From an uncultured Paracoccaceae bacterium (GTDB lineage: Bacteria > Pseudomonadota > Alphaproteobacteria > Rhodobacterales > Rhodobacteraceae), in assembly GCA_947497065.1 (NCBI GenBank), contig CANMEQ010000003.1:310001-374000 (forward strand): DNA of 64,000 nucleotides. Reading direction: 5' to 3'. The notes beneath the pieces are model-generated. The model had not been told where the DNA came from and ran no database searches. It saw only the letters and a list, made by a program, of their open reading frames with translations. A program made the translations under genes and the position numbers. Every line of letters begins with the position of its first letter. Position 1 is the stretch's first letter. Of the stretch, positions 52,803 to 62,426 are shown piece by piece.

Positions 52803-53570
52803 GTGAAACAAGACAGTGTAGAGAGCGGTCGCAGTGGTATTCAGGTCATTTCACGGGCCGCGAGGATACTTCGCATTTTAAAGGATCATCCCAAAGGTAT
52901 GAGCCTTGGTCAGATTGCAACCGAGCTTGGGCTTGCACGTTCAACCGTTCAGAGAATCGTGAGCGCCCTTCAAGCCGAACGGCTTCTAATCGCGAATATG
53001 ATGGGGGCAGGTGTTCGGCTTGGCCCAGAACTGGGCGCTCTTGCTGCCGCGGCGCAATTCAATACCGCGGAACAATGCAGACCTGTCTTGCTCGAATTGA
53101 CAAAAGCCACCGGAGAAACGTCGGACCTATCGGTCTTGCGCGGTGATAAAATGATCTTCATTGACCAGGTGACCGGCACACATCGTTTAAGAACGATTTC
53201 ATCCGTCGGCGAAGCCTTTCCCTTGCTCACAACCGCAAATGGACGCGCAAGCCTCGCACGATTGCCGCGAGCCGATGCTATTTCACGTGCGCAAGCTGAA
53301 GCCGCGCGTACGAATACCGAACTTGATGTAAGTGACTTTAACGGGCTCTTGGACAAGATATCGGCAACTGGGTTTGCCCATGATCTTGACGAACATGCGG
53401 ACGGCATCTCGGCGATCGGGTTTGCCTTCGTAGACCACGGCGGTGAGATACATGCTATTTCAGTACCGGTTCCAACGTCACGTTTCGAACGTCAAAAAGA
53501 AAAAATTGAACTCGCTATTCAAGAAGCATCCCAAAAAGTAACGAAAGCCTTGCAGACCGAAAACGCGTGA
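52803..53570 (+). CDS. IclR family regulator
   Basis: 255 residues from GTG 52803. N-terminal winged helix (about 12-70): VISRAARILRILKDHPKGMS, LGQIATELGLARSTVQRIVSALQAE, then the IclR effector domain with GAGVRLGPELGALAAAAQ, LSVLRGDKMIFIDQV, FPLLTTANGRA and a C-terminal CxxG-poor part ISAIGFAFVDHGGEIH. Divergent from the ten-gene operon; two palindromes lie between. Likely its regulator, binding a pathway metabolite. Confidence 0.9.
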   Translation: MKQDSVESGRSGIQVISRAARILRILKDHPKGMSLGQIATELGLARSTVQRIVSALQAERLLIANMMGAGVRLGPELGALAAAAQFNTAEQCRPVLLELTKATGETSDLSVLRGDKMIFIDQVTGTHRLRTISSVGEAFPLLTTANGRASLARLPRADAISRAQAEAARTNTELDVSDFNGLLDKISATGFAHDLDEHADGISAIGFAFVDHGGEIHAISVPVPTSRFERQKEKIELAIQEASQKVTKALQTENA

Positions 53571-54684
53571 CGTCAACGCACAACCCACATGCGAAGATTT
53601 TTTGTCCGGTAAACATTTTGGCTGGCTTCCTTGAATGGTGCTAAGGGGAACGCCCGGACCAAAATAAGAAAAATTAAGATACTCTATCCGAGTTTCATCT
53701 AGCATTTCTCAAACGTTGTTTTTGCAACGCAGACCTGAAGCAAAACTATCTTGCAGTGACCCATAGGCCAGTTCAATTCATCAATCTTACTCAAGTGTAC
53801 GCCTGACGTTAGAGTAAGACGTTTTGAGACGCAGGTGTTTTGCAGCGCTGTGGCTAGGGCCAGTTTTCAAAGAGCATTCATGAAAGACATAGCCTCCATA
53901 ATTTAAGGAAAAGCTCTGCCGCTAAGGACCGAAACCTATATAGCGTCACAAATGAGATGATTGGCGTATCGACAACTTTCACCTTATCAATATATAACCG
54001 TTTATAATCAATAATTTAAAATCAATTTCACCCTCTTCTTGGATGCCAAAACCACTCCCAAGGCTAGAGCAAAAATGGGTCATTAAGTAAGCTGGGGGCA
54101 ATTTTTCAGTACAACTGTTGAGTTCTCCCAAGCACCTGATTTTTTTTGATTTTTACGGTCGCCCATGGCCCAGAAGAGCGCTGCAGTGCGTGCTCTTGAA
54201 AGCAGTTGCGTGTAACTAACTTTAGATCCGCTCTGATCTTGCATCACCAGCGCCGACAATTCCATCCTGCAAAGGGAACCTTTATGCCGAAAACAGGCTA
54301 AAGGTCCGAGGCCCACCGTCACACCGAACACAAGAGAGCCCAATATAGAATTGAGGCTCTCGAAGGCCATGTATAGTGCATGTCGATCGGAGAGGACAGA
54401 AACAGATACTACGCCAAACAAGCTCTCTTTAGTAAATTCGAGCCCGAGCCGCATGTAGGCAAGGAAATAAAATGGGAGACTGGTAGGGAAGAAAACGAGA
54501 CCGAAGCCCCCCCAATAGGGTAAGCAATAAGCACGTATCATATACCAAGGTCGACAGCGTTGGTCTCAGTTCCGCAGAAAAAACACCGCGTCGCACCCCA
54601 ACGTCGCTCGGTCCGTTGTAGAGTGATTTCAAAACAACTCTACTTTGACGAAGCGAGACTGGTCCTCCTGCTGAACCATCCGCC
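53571..54684. other. Long stretch with little coding signal
   Basis: About 1.1 kb between iclR and ccoS, clearly AT-richer than the rest, above all at 53930-54070. It holds no recognised gene apart from one doubtful minus-strand reading frame (54083-54541). Near its right end an inverted repeat GTAGAGT (54618-54624)/ACTCTAC (54637-54643) may end the ccoGHIS transcript. Possibly a site where a gene or element decayed. Confidence 0.5.
54083..54541 (-). CDS. Doubtful hypothetical protein with two hydrophobic segments
   Basis: 152 codons. Hydrophobic segments at about 12-31 (LVFFPTSLPFYFLAYM) and 64-84 (SILGSLVFGVTVGLGPLACF); the last third is polar. No family recognised. No clear ribosome site before the ATG and base composition is not that of neighbouring genes, so it may be a gene remnant or chance frame. 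Confidence 0.25.
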   Translation of the reverse strand: MIRAYCLPYWGGFGLVFFPTSLPFYFLAYMRLGLEFTKESLFGVVSVSVLSDRHALYMAFESLNSILGSLVFGVTVGLGPLACFRHKGSLCRMELSALVMQDQSGSKVSYTQLLSRARTAALFWAMGDRKNQKKSGAWENSTVVLKNCPQLT

Positions 54685-54825
54685 TTACTCCTCTTCCGCA
54701 AGAATACGTGCGGCATCGCCACTAGGATCATCGTATTGATGTGACTTTAACGTCCAGACGAATGCCCAAATACCCAAGCCCCCAAGGCTGAGTGAAATGG
54801 GAATTAGAAAGACAAGTACATTCAT
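54685..54825 (-). CDS. ccoS: cbb3 oxidase assembly protein CcoS
   Basis: 46 residues, translated by eye: MNVLVFLIPISLSLGGLGIW, one membrane helix, then AFVWTLKSHQYDDPSGDAAR and ILAEEE. The helix followed by W-x-x-K-S-x-Q-Y-D-D-P-x-G/D is the CcoS signature. Its ATG overlaps the ccoI stop (ATGA). CcoS is needed to insert haem and copper into cbb3 oxidase. Confidence 0.92.
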   Translation of the reverse strand: MNVLVFLIPISLSLGGLGIWAFVWTLKSHQYDDPSGDAARILAEEE

Positions 54826-56954
54826 TTTTCAAATCCTACGCGCGCTGCATTGACGAGAACTGTGATTGAAGACAACGACATTGCAAGAGCGGCGGCCAAT
54901 GGTGTGGCATAGCCCAGAATGGCAATCGGGACGGCCACCGCATTGTAGGCAATAGCGATGCCAAAATTCTGCCGTGACAAGGCAACGGCCTTGCGTGAAA
55001 TCGCAAAGACTTGAGGGATTTTCTCCATCGTGTCGTCAATGACAATCACATCAGCTGCATTGCGTGCGGCATCTAGAGCGGTTCCCGGAGCAATAGAGGC
55101 ATGCGCACTCGCCAATGCGACGGTGTCGTTCAACCCGTCCCCGATCATGCAGGGAAATTGCGCCTGATCTGCAAGGTCAGCGACATGTGCGTTTTTGCCC
55201 TCGGGTGAGGTTTTTGATTGAAACTTGTTTAGCCCTAGGTTGCGGGCGAGATTGCGCGTTTTGGCCTCATTGTCACCTGAAAGGATTTCGAGTTGCAATG
55301 CATTGGCCTTTAGGCCGTCTACCATTTCCAACACACCCGTTCTGAGCGGTTCTTGAAACGGCAAAGCATGGCGATGATCACCAATCTTTAGGCACAAACC
55401 AGTGTCGCCGGCCCCCAGCCAATCTGCTTTGCCCAACGCAACGGGTATTTGCCCATAGAAACCTGAGACCCCGCACCCTTTCACTTCGCGCGGGCCGTTC
55501 AGCGTAGCGGAGGGCTGACTTTCCAGATGCCTGTCCAATGCTTGGGACAATGGATGCGCGCTAGCCTGCGCAAGTGCTTTGGCGATGCTCAAATCCCTCG
55601 ATGCAAAGTCAGACAGATCAAAGCTAAAGTCAGGGCTTGTCAACGTGCCTGTCTTATCTAGCACGACCGTCTTCACCTCCGACAACCGTTCCAACGCAGT
55701 TCCAGATTTCACAAGAAAGCCTAAGCGGTAAAGCCTGCTGATAGCTGCCGTCGAAACCGCGGGCACTGCCAGCCCAAGCGCACAAGGGCAGGTAATGATC
55801 AAAACAGCAATCGCGATATTGAGCGCATGTCGGACGTCCAGTCCCCAGATCACCCAACCGACAAAGGTTGCCAAGGCAAGCAAGTGCACCGCTGGGGCAT
55901 AGATCTGCGCGGCCCGATCAGCGAGAGAGGTATAGCGGTTGCGCGCATTTTCGGCAGTTTCGACTAATCGGGCGATTTGATGCAGGCGGGTGTCCTGCCC
56001 GACGGCAGAGACTCTTACTTCCAAGGGGCCCGCAAGATTGATTTCACCCGAATGAAGCTGATCATTCACCGTGTGGGATACAGGTTCGCTTTCACCGGTG
56101 AGCAAGGATCGGTCTGTAACACCCTCTGGCGTGACTAAAAACCCATCGGCAGGCACACGCATACCACTGGCCACCAGGACAATATCGCCCACCTTTAGCG
56201 CATCAATGGAGACCGTTTCTGAACCGGCTTCAGTTTTTAGCTCTGCTGTATGTGCTTCCAATGCGGCGAGTTCTTTGGCCGCTGAATGCGCAGCAGATCG
56301 TGTGCGATGTTCGAGGTAGCGGCCAATTAGCAGAAAGAACGTCAACGACAACGCTGCATCGAAATACGCGTGTTCGCCCCCCATTAGAGTTTCAAACAAG
56401 GACATGCCACAGGCAAGGATTATGGCCAACGAAATCGGCACATCCATGTTCAACCGCCTGACCTTAAGCACGGACCACGCATTCTTAAAAAACGGTTGCG
56501 CCGCATAGAGCACCATGGGAATGGCGATCATAGCTGAGATCAAGTGGAACAAGTCTCGCGTCGCACCAGACGCTCCAGACCAGACTGCGACAGACAACAA
56601 CATCACGTTCATCATCGCGAAGCCGGCAACTCCCATGCGCATCAATAGATCGCGGCCTTCTAGATCTACGTTCTGGGCCAATGCTCGGGCGTCAAGCGGA
56701 TAGGCATCATAACCGATATGTTTGAGTGCTTCGACCATCGCGCTTGCGGGAAGGTCTGTCAAAATGTGTACGCGTTTCTGTGTTAGGTTCACCCGAGCGG
56801 AGACCACGCCTTGGACATGCGTCAAATGGCGTTCGATTGCACTGATACAAGCTGCACATCGCACTGATGGTACCGATATCTGCAACGTACTGTTTGCTTG
56901 CGCGAGCTCAACAGCAGCCGGAGCCGCTGCGCATGCTGGACAGGCCGCCATCAT
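54822..56954 (-). CDS. ccoI: Copper-exporting P-type ATPase CcoI/FixI
   Basis: 710 residues, P1B-type. N-terminal HMA domain with CAACISAIERHLTHV (about 33); an extra Cys pair CPAC near residue 5. Eight membrane helices; CPC motif in ITCPCALGLAVPAV (about 393), phosphorylation motif DKTGTLT (about 435), HP motif in ASAHPLSQAL, and GDGLNDTVALASA near 620. Supplies copper for cbb3 oxidase maturation. Overlaps ccoH and ccoS by 4 bases each. Confidence 0.95.
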   Translation of the reverse strand: MMAACPACAAAPAAVELAQANSTLQISVPSVRCAACISAIERHLTHVQGVVSARVNLTQKRVHILTDLPASAMVEALKHIGYDAYPLDARALAQNVDLEGRDLLMRMGVAGFAMMNVMLLSVAVWSGASGATRDLFHLISAMIAIPMVLYAAQPFFKNAWSVLKVRRLNMDVPISLAIILACGMSLFETLMGGEHAYFDAALSLTFFLLIGRYLEHRTRSAAHSAAKELAALEAHTAELKTEAGSETVSIDALKVGDIVLVASGMRVPADGFLVTPEGVTDRSLLTGESEPVSHTVNDQLHSGEINLAGPLEVRVSAVGQDTRLHQIARLVETAENARNRYTSLADRAAQIYAPAVHLLALATFVGWVIWGLDVRHALNIAIAVLIITCPCALGLAVPAVSTAAISRLYRLGFLVKSGTALERLSEVKTVVLDKTGTLTSPDFSFDLSDFASRDLSIAKALAQASAHPLSQALDRHLESQPSATLNGPREVKGCGVSGFYGQIPVALGKADWLGAGDTGLCLKIGDHRHALPFQEPLRTGVLEMVDGLKANALQLEILSGDNEAKTRNLARNLGLNKFQSKTSPEGKNAHVADLADQAQFPCMIGDGLNDTVALASAHASIAPGTALDAARNAADVIVIDDTMEKIPQVFAISRKAVALSRQNFGIAIAYNAVAVPIAILGYATPLAAALAMSLSSITVLVNAARVGFEK

Positions 56955-57403
56955 TGTACAACCTCTACAATGATGCGTTGTCGAAATGTGGTTCCATTGT
57001 CAGCCTTTGCAACAATGCGCAGGTTCCAGTTGCCGAGGCCGGCTTGCACAGGTGCAGAAAAGACGGCGCCGTCAAATTTAAAATCAGGCGTTTGATCTAC
57101 ACTGACAGACGTGGCGCGGCTGAATACTGCGCTTGTTATTATTGGCTGAACGGGATCGCCGTCCTTTAGAATTTCAAGCACAAGTTGATCCGCTTGTATG
57201 AAGGCTCTCACATCCCATTCCAAAGCCAATTGCGCGGCCCGGTCAGCATCAAAAGACTGACTGGCAACATAAGAATTTTTGACCTCAAGCCCAGGGAAAG
57301 TCTGAACTGCATTCCACGCCAGTGTCAGGTTCACAGCAATGATAATGCCAAAGCCGGATATAAACATCGCCGCTACATGTTTGCCTTTTAACTCGGTCAT
57401 CAC
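56951..57403 (-). CDS. ccoH: cbb3 oxidase assembly protein CcoH/FixH
   Basis: 150 residues. One N-terminal membrane helix (VAAMFISGFGIIIAVNLTLAWNAV), then a periplasmic domain with PGLEVKNSYVASQSFDADRAAQ, the CcoH/FixH mark. Stabilises early CcoN-CcoOP intermediates. Overlaps both neighbours by ATGA, so the GHI genes are tightly coupled. Confidence 0.93.
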   Translation of the reverse strand: MMTELKGKHVAAMFISGFGIIIAVNLTLAWNAVQTFPGLEVKNSYVASQSFDADRAAQLALEWDVRAFIQADQLVLEILKDGDPVQPIITSAVFSRATSVSVDQTPDFKFDGAVFSAPVQAGLGNWNLRIVAKADNGTTFRQRIIVEVVQ

Positions 57404-58812
57404 GGCTCTCCTTTTCCGTTAAATACGGTGGTTGCAGAGGCCCGTTCACCATTTCCAAGATCTTCGATCCAGAAACGAATAGGCGTTTCATCGGCCTTCG
57501 CGACATCACTTTGATTGGGTGTCGTTAGATAGACCCGCAGTCTGTGGGTCGCATCAGGCGCAACGGTGATCGTTTCATATGGTGTTCCTTCAAGTTCAAC
57601 GCGCACGGCCAAATCACCCGCGACATGAATGCCAAATTGGCGCGGCTCTCCGTGTTTGTTGCGCAGGCGAATTTCGTAGGCATTTCTGATAGAACCGTCG
57701 GACAATGTCACAAACGTCGGGTTACGGATGGGCGCGACCGCAAGCTCGATCTCAGGCCGGATGAACAACGCGTACATCATAGCAAAGCCAAAGCTCGCCC
57801 AGATGATCGAATACAGGATCGTCCGCGGCCTTAAGATATGCGCCCAGATCGGGCGAGTTTTTTTGCCTGCCTGCTCCGCTGGTGCGTCTGATAGAGCTAG
57901 ATAGTCGATCAACCCGCGATCACGGCCGAGTTTTCCCATGATGTCATCGCAGGCATCAATACAGAGCGCGCAGGTGATACACTCCATCTGTTGCCCGTCG
58001 CGGATGTCGATCCCCATCGGGCAAACCGCGACACAGGCGTTGCAATCAACGCAGTCTCCGGCGGTGGCATCACGTGCTTTGCCACGCGGCTCACCGCGCC
58101 AATCACGGTAGGCGACGGTCAACGTGCTGTCATCCATCATCGCCCCCTGAATACGGGGCCAAGGGCACATGTAGATGCAGACCTGTTCGCGCATAAAGCC
58201 GCCGAGGATGACAGTTGTTGCGGTCAAGATCGCGACCGTGACCCATGCCACGGTGGGGGCTGTCAGAGTCAGGAACTGGTTCGCCAAAGTCGGCGCATCG
58301 GCAAAGTAAAAGACCCATGCCCCGCCCGTGGCCACCCCGATCAATGTCCAAACGGTCCACTTTAACACACGCAATGTGGCCTTGCGCGGCGTCCATTTTG
58401 CGCGATGCAGGCGAATGCGGGCGTTGCGATCCCCTTCAATCCAGCGTTCGACAAGAATGAAAAGATCAGTCCAGACCGTTTGCGGACACGTGTACCCGCA
58501 CCAGACCCGCCCCAAAGTAGAGGTAAACAAGAACAACCCCAGCCCGGCCATAATCAGCAATCCGGCCACAAAATAAAATTCATGCGGCCAAATTTCGATC
58601 CAGAAGAAATAGAAGCGCCGGTGGGCCAGGTCGACCAGCACTGCCTGATCCGGCAGGTTCGGCCCGCGGTCCCAACGCAGCCAAGGCACAAGGTAGTAGA
58701 TGCCAAGGGTGACGGCCATAATGGCCCATTTCAGGTTCCGAAAGGTGCCATAAACCCGCTTGGGAAAGATGGGCTCGCGCGCTGCGTAGAGGTTGTCGGG
58801 TTGGGAGGTCAT
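57400..58812 (-). CDS. ccoG: Polyferredoxin-type assembly protein CcoG/FixG
   Basis: 470 residues. Membrane segments at about 30-50, 85-110, 155-180 and 190-210 with WCGYTCPQTVWTDLF and CIYMCPWPRIQGAM, then two [4Fe-4S] ferredoxin motifs CVDCNACVAVCPMGIDI and CITCALCIDACDDIM (about 250-285), and a C-terminal Ig-like periplasmic domain with IRNAYEIRLRNKHGEPRQF. Reduces copper for delivery to cbb3 oxidase. First gene of ccoGHIS; an FNR box lies 57 bases upstream. Confidence 0.95.
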   Translation of the reverse strand: MTSQPDNLYAAREPIFPKRVYGTFRNLKWAIMAVTLGIYYLVPWLRWDRGPNLPDQAVLVDLAHRRFYFFWIEIWPHEFYFVAGLLIMAGLGLFLFTSTLGRVWCGYTCPQTVWTDLFILVERWIEGDRNARIRLHRAKWTPRKATLRVLKWTVWTLIGVATGGAWVFYFADAPTLANQFLTLTAPTVAWVTVAILTATTVILGGFMREQVCIYMCPWPRIQGAMMDDSTLTVAYRDWRGEPRGKARDATAGDCVDCNACVAVCPMGIDIRDGQQMECITCALCIDACDDIMGKLGRDRGLIDYLALSDAPAEQAGKKTRPIWAHILRPRTILYSIIWASFGFAMMYALFIRPEIELAVAPIRNPTFVTLSDGSIRNAYEIRLRNKHGEPRQFGIHVAGDLAVRVELEGTPYETITVAPDATHRLRVYLTTPNQSDVAKADETPIRFWIEDLGNGERASATTVFNGKGEP

Positions 58813-58868
58813 GACTTAGGCCGATCTATGGTTCTCCCTATCCATAGATCGGCCACGGCCACATAACC

Positions 58869-58882
58869 TTGACGCAGATCAA
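58869..58882. promoter_or_regulatory. FNR box before ccoG
   Basis: TTGACGCAGATCAA, one mismatch from the FNR consensus TTGAT-N4-ATCAA. It lies in the 85-base gap between ccoP and ccoG, so the assembly genes can be switched on by FnrL independently of ccoNOQP. Confidence 0.78.
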
Positions 58883-58897
58883 GTTTATGTTCGTTGA

Positions 58898-59749
58898 TCA
58901 CTCTCCCCCCCCGAGAGAGTGGACATAAGCTGATACGGCGCGCACGTCTTCTTCATTTAGACGTTGGCCCCAAGCAGGCATGACGCCGAACCGCGCGTTA
59001 CTAATCGTCGCGGTCAGACTGTCGTGGTCACTGCCATAAAGCCATATCGCATCCGCAAGGTTGGGCGCGCCCAAGCTGCTGTCCCCAAGCCCTTGGTCAC
59101 CGTGGCAAGCTGCACAATTCTCGGTGAACAAATCACCACCAGCGCTGTCCCAATCTGCATCCGCGAGGGTCGGTACAAAGTCGACGAGTTTTTCGATGTC
59201 TGCTGGTTCAAGAATGTCACCAAAGGCGGGCATCACTGAATAGCGGGCATCAAAATCAGTTTCATTGCGAATGCCGTGCCGGACGGAATGGGCAATATCC
59301 TCCAGGGTGCCCCCCCAAAGCCAGTCGTTATCCAACAAGTTTGGATAGCCAACAGCCCCAGCGGCGCCCGCCCCATGACACTGGCTGCATTGCGCCCGAA
59401 AAACAGACGATCCACGCGCCACCGCATAGCGGTGTAAGTCAGTCAGCGGATCAAAAGTAGCAAGGTCAGCAGCGTTCAATTCCGCAACCAAAGCCGCATT
59501 CGAGGCTTCATGCGCTGCAATGTCGGCTGACACTTCACCACGGGTCGAATGGCCCAGCAGCCCTGCCGTCGCACCCGAGATCATGGGCCATGCTGGAAAG
59601 GCAATCGTATACCCAATGCCCCAGATGATGGTCAGATAAAAGGTCCAGAGCCACCAGCGCGGCATCGGGGTGTTCAGTTCTTCAATCCCATCAAATTCAT
59701 GCCCCATTGTAGGGCGACCGGTGAGTTCATCTACGCGCGGTTCATCCAT
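58898..59749 (-). CDS. ccoP: cbb3 cytochrome oxidase dihaem subunit CcoP
   Basis: 283 residues from ATG 59747-59749 (overlaps the ccoQ end by 8 bases; 49-codon extension rejected). N-terminal membrane helix (WWLWTFYLTIIWGIGYTIAF) and two cytochrome c domains with CSQCH (about 125) and CAACH (about 215), plus Met ligands in SVMPAFGD and VMPAWGQRL. Carries electrons from cytochrome bc1/c donors to CcoO. Confidence 0.96.
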   Translation of the reverse strand: MDEPRVDELTGRPTMGHEFDGIEELNTPMPRWWLWTFYLTIIWGIGYTIAFPAWPMISGATAGLLGHSTRGEVSADIAAHEASNAALVAELNAADLATFDPLTDLHRYAVARGSSVFRAQCSQCHGAGAAGAVGYPNLLDNDWLWGGTLEDIAHSVRHGIRNETDFDARYSVMPAFGDILEPADIEKLVDFVPTLADADWDSAGGDLFTENCAACHGDQGLGDSSLGAPNLADAIWLYGSDHDSLTATISNARFGVMPAWGQRLNEEDVRAVSAYVHSLGGGE

Positions 59750-59966
59750 TGGACTGCTCCAAATCGAAAAGGGTCTTACACGTGCAGCTTGGGCAATTGT
59801 TGGCGCATACTTTCGGATCGTCGCGCAACGGGATTGCGGCTGCGTCGTCGCGTGCGGACTTTTGTGATGGCCAAAAGGCAAAAATCGAGGCCCCAAGGAA
59901 AAAGGCGAACATGGCGATCAAGAACCAACTATCTGCAAATTCTCTGAGTAGTGAATAGGTTTCCAT
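59742..59966 (-). CDS. ccoQ: cbb3 oxidase subunit CcoQ (with Cys-rich tail)
   Basis: 74 residues. One membrane helix (SWFLIAMFAFFLGASIFAFWPS) at the N-terminus, as in CcoQ, which stabilises the oxidase complex. Usual length is 50-60 residues; here the tail continues as IPLRDDPKVCANNCPSCTCK with four Cys, a possible metal site. It overlaps ccoP by 8 bases. Confidence 0.9.
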   Translation of the reverse strand: METYSLLREFADSWFLIAMFAFFLGASIFAFWPSQKSARDDAAAIPLRDDPKVCANNCPSCTCKTLFDLEQSNG

Positions 59967-59976
59967 CTAGGTCTCC

Positions 59977-60702
59977 TTAGCGGCTATCGTCGGGAACGAA
60001 GGTCGAGAAATCGACCAGCGTTCCCATCATCTGGAGGTAGGCAATCAGCGCATCCATTTCGGTTAGCTCGTCCTGCCCGTCAAAGTTGCCGATCACTGCA
60101 TTAGGATAGCGTTCGAGCATGTCGTCCCAATCGGCATCTGGATCGGCCTGAACACGGAAATCCTGATAGGCATTATCGATCTGCTCATCACTGTACGGCA
60201 CGCCAACAAAGCGGTGGGTGCTCATCAAGTCTCCGATGCGATCTCCATCTAGCGAAGCGTCCATCAAGAACGCGTAAGACGGCATGATGCTTTCGGGGAC
60301 CACTGATTGCGGGTCGATCAGGTGAACAAGATGCCAATCATCTGAATAGCGCCCACCGACGCGTGCAAGGTCAGGACCTGTTCGTTTGGACCCCCATTGG
60401 AACGGGTGGTCATACATCGATTCCGCGGCTAGCGAATAATGGCCGTAGCGTTCGACCTCGTCGCGCATCGGACGGATCATCTGACTGTGACAGACATAAC
60501 AGCCCTCACGGATATAAATATCGCGCCCTGCCAGTTCGAGGGGGCTGTAGGGTCGCATCCCCTCAACCTCTTCGATCGTATTCTCCAGCCAGAACAGAGG
60601 AGCGATTTCCACGATGCCCCCGATGGTGACAACGCTCAGCGAGAAGGCCAGCAGCAGGGTTGGGCTGCGCTCTAAGATGACGTGTTTGTCGATAAGTGCC
60701 AT
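59977..60702 (-). CDS. ccoO: cbb3 cytochrome oxidase monohaem subunit CcoO
   Basis: 241 residues. N-terminal helix, haem-binding [15 protein letters not shown] (about 67-71), [17 protein letters not shown] and [14 protein letters not shown], the conserved CcoO core. Accepts electrons from CcoP and passes them to CcoN. Ten bases from ccoQ. Confidence 0.96.
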   Translation of the reverse strand: MALIDKHVILERSPTLLLAFSLSVVTIGGIVEIAPLFWLENTIEEVEGMRPYSPLELAGRDIYIREGCYVCHSQMIRPMRDEVERYGHYSLAAESMYDHPFQWGSKRTGPDLARVGGRYSDDWHLVHLIDPQSVVPESIMPSYAFLMDASLDGDRIGDLMSTHRFVGVPYSDEQIDNAYQDFRVQADPDADWDDMLERYPNAVIGNFDGQDELTEMDALIAYLQMMGTLVDFSTFVPDDSR

Positions 60703-60714
60703 TGGTCCTGCTCC

Positions 60715-62319
60715 TTATTCAGCCGGGATGGTCATTTGGGAAACGGGCTGTGTGACCGGGGCATGACCGCGGATGGTCTTCCACATGTTCCAGACCATGA
60801 TGCAGGCCCCGCCAAGGTAGAGCGTTCCACCCAAACCGCGCACCACATACATCGGGAACTTAGCGCTGACGGTGTCGGCAAAGCTGTTCACAAGGAAACC
60901 CTGATCATCGACCTCGCGCCACATCAGACCTTCCATGATACCGCTGACCCACATCGAAGCCGCGTAGAGAACGATGCCAATCATCGCGAGCCAGAAGTGC
61001 CAGTTCATCGCGGCAGTGGAATACATTGCCCCACGGTTCCAAAGGCGCGGCGTAAGGAAGTAGATCATCGCGAAAATGATCATACCATTCCAACCCAGCG
61101 CGCCGGAATGCACGTGACCCACGGTCCAGTCGGTGTAATGCGACAGACTGTTGACGGCGCGGATCGACATCATCGGACCCTCAAAGGTGGACATGCCGTA
61201 GAAGGCAAGGCTGGCCACAAGGAATCGGATGATTGGGTCGGTACGGATTTTGTCCCATGACCCGTTGAGAGTCATCAGGCCGTTCATCATCCCCGCCCAG
61301 CTTGGCATCCAAAGAATGACGCTGAACACCATGCCCAACGTTGAGGCCCAATCAGGCAATGCTGTGTAGTGCAGATGGTGAGGGCCGGCCCAGATATAGA
61401 GGAAGATCAGTGCCCAGAAGTGAACGATAGACAGTTTGTATGAGTAGACTGGCCGGTTCGCCTGCTTGGGCACGTAGTAGTACATCATGCCAAGGAAACC
61501 TGCCGTCAGGAAAAAGCCTACGGCGTTATGACCATACCACCATTGGGTCATCGCATCCTGCACGCCAGAGAATAGCTGAACAGACTTGCTGCCCCAAATG
61601 CTGACAGGCACGGCCAGATTGTTGACCACATGCAGCATGGCGACCGTGACGATGAAGGCGAGGAAGAACCAGTTGGCCACATAGATATGGCGTTCTTTGC
61701 GCTTGATAATCGTGCCAAGGAAGATGACCAGATAGGCCACCCAAACGAGTGTGAGCCAGATATCGACGTACCATTCCGGTTCGGCGTATTCTTTGGACTG
61801 TGTTGCGCCCAGCAGATAGCCGGTAGCGGCGAGGACGATGAACAGCTGATAGCCCCAGAACACGAACCAAACGAGGTTGCCCCCGAACAGGCGGGTGCGG
61901 CTGGTGCGCTGAACTATGTAGATAGACGACGCAATCAGGGCGTTCCCGCCGAACGCAAAAATCACCGCTGATGTGTGTAGCGGGCGCAGTCGTCCGAAAT
62001 TGGCAAAAGGCTGCGCCCAATCAAAATTCAACGCGGGAAAAGCAAGTTGAAAGGCGATCAGGACACCGACTGCCAGTCCGACAATACCCCAAAACGCAGT
62101 TGCAATCACCCCGGCCCTGACCGGCCCGTCATTATAGTCCGTTGCGACAATGGCTGGTTTCGGTTCGCCCAGGCGACGCAGCATATGGATGAAAAGACCC
62201 GCCGCAACCACCAAGACAATAAAGCCATGAACGCGAAACGCGATATCCAACCCCTGATCCGATGCATAGGCCGCAATCAGAGTGATCAGGCCAAGGGCTA
62301 CCAGTTTTGCTACATCCAT
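60715..62319 (-). CDS. ccoN: cbb3 cytochrome oxidase catalytic subunit CcoN
   Basis: 534 residues from ATG 62317-62319 (AGAAGGAC upstream; TTG start 15 codons earlier rejected). Twelve membrane helices with haem and CuB ligands: [40 protein letters not shown] (CuB His), [34 protein letters not shown] with high-spin haem His. Reduces O2 to water and pumps protons at low oxygen tension. An FNR box lies 89 bases before the start. Confidence 0.97.
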   Translation of the reverse strand: MDVAKLVALGLITLIAAYASDQGLDIAFRVHGFIVLVVAAGLFIHMLRRLGEPKPAIVATDYNDGPVRAGVIATAFWGIVGLAVGVLIAFQLAFPALNFDWAQPFANFGRLRPLHTSAVIFAFGGNALIASSIYIVQRTSRTRLFGGNLVWFVFWGYQLFIVLAATGYLLGATQSKEYAEPEWYVDIWLTLVWVAYLVIFLGTIIKRKERHIYVANWFFLAFIVTVAMLHVVNNLAVPVSIWGSKSVQLFSGVQDAMTQWWYGHNAVGFFLTAGFLGMMYYYVPKQANRPVYSYKLSIVHFWALIFLYIWAGPHHLHYTALPDWASTLGMVFSVILWMPSWAGMMNGLMTLNGSWDKIRTDPIIRFLVASLAFYGMSTFEGPMMSIRAVNSLSHYTDWTVGHVHSGALGWNGMIIFAMIYFLTPRLWNRGAMYSTAAMNWHFWLAMIGIVLYAASMWVSGIMEGLMWREVDDQGFLVNSFADTVSAKFPMYVVRGLGGTLYLGGACIMVWNMWKTIRGHAPVTQPVSQMTIPAE

Positions 62320-62407
62320 CGCGTTTGTCCTTCTTTCTGCAAATGCGGAAATCAGGACACCCAATCCCGCATGCGAAAAGGACTACGATGAGCGCTCAGC
62401 GGTATCT

Positions 62408-62421
62408 TTGATCTAGGTCAA
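62408..62421. promoter_or_regulatory. FNR box before ccoN
   Basis: TTGATCTAGGTCAA, one mismatch from TTGAT-N4-ATCAA. It lies just behind the fnrL stop, 89 bases ahead of ccoN, in the right place for activation of ccoNOQP. Confidence 0.8.
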
Positions 62422-62426
62422 GTTCG

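Noticed and set aside
53571-54684. Insertion sequence remnant
   Set aside because: No transposase similarity or flanking inverted repeats with target duplication could be seen; only low coding content supports decay.
54429-54731. 100-codon minus-strand frame overlapping ccoS
   Set aside because: It overlaps the well-supported ccoS gene in another frame, and no family or ribosome site is visible.
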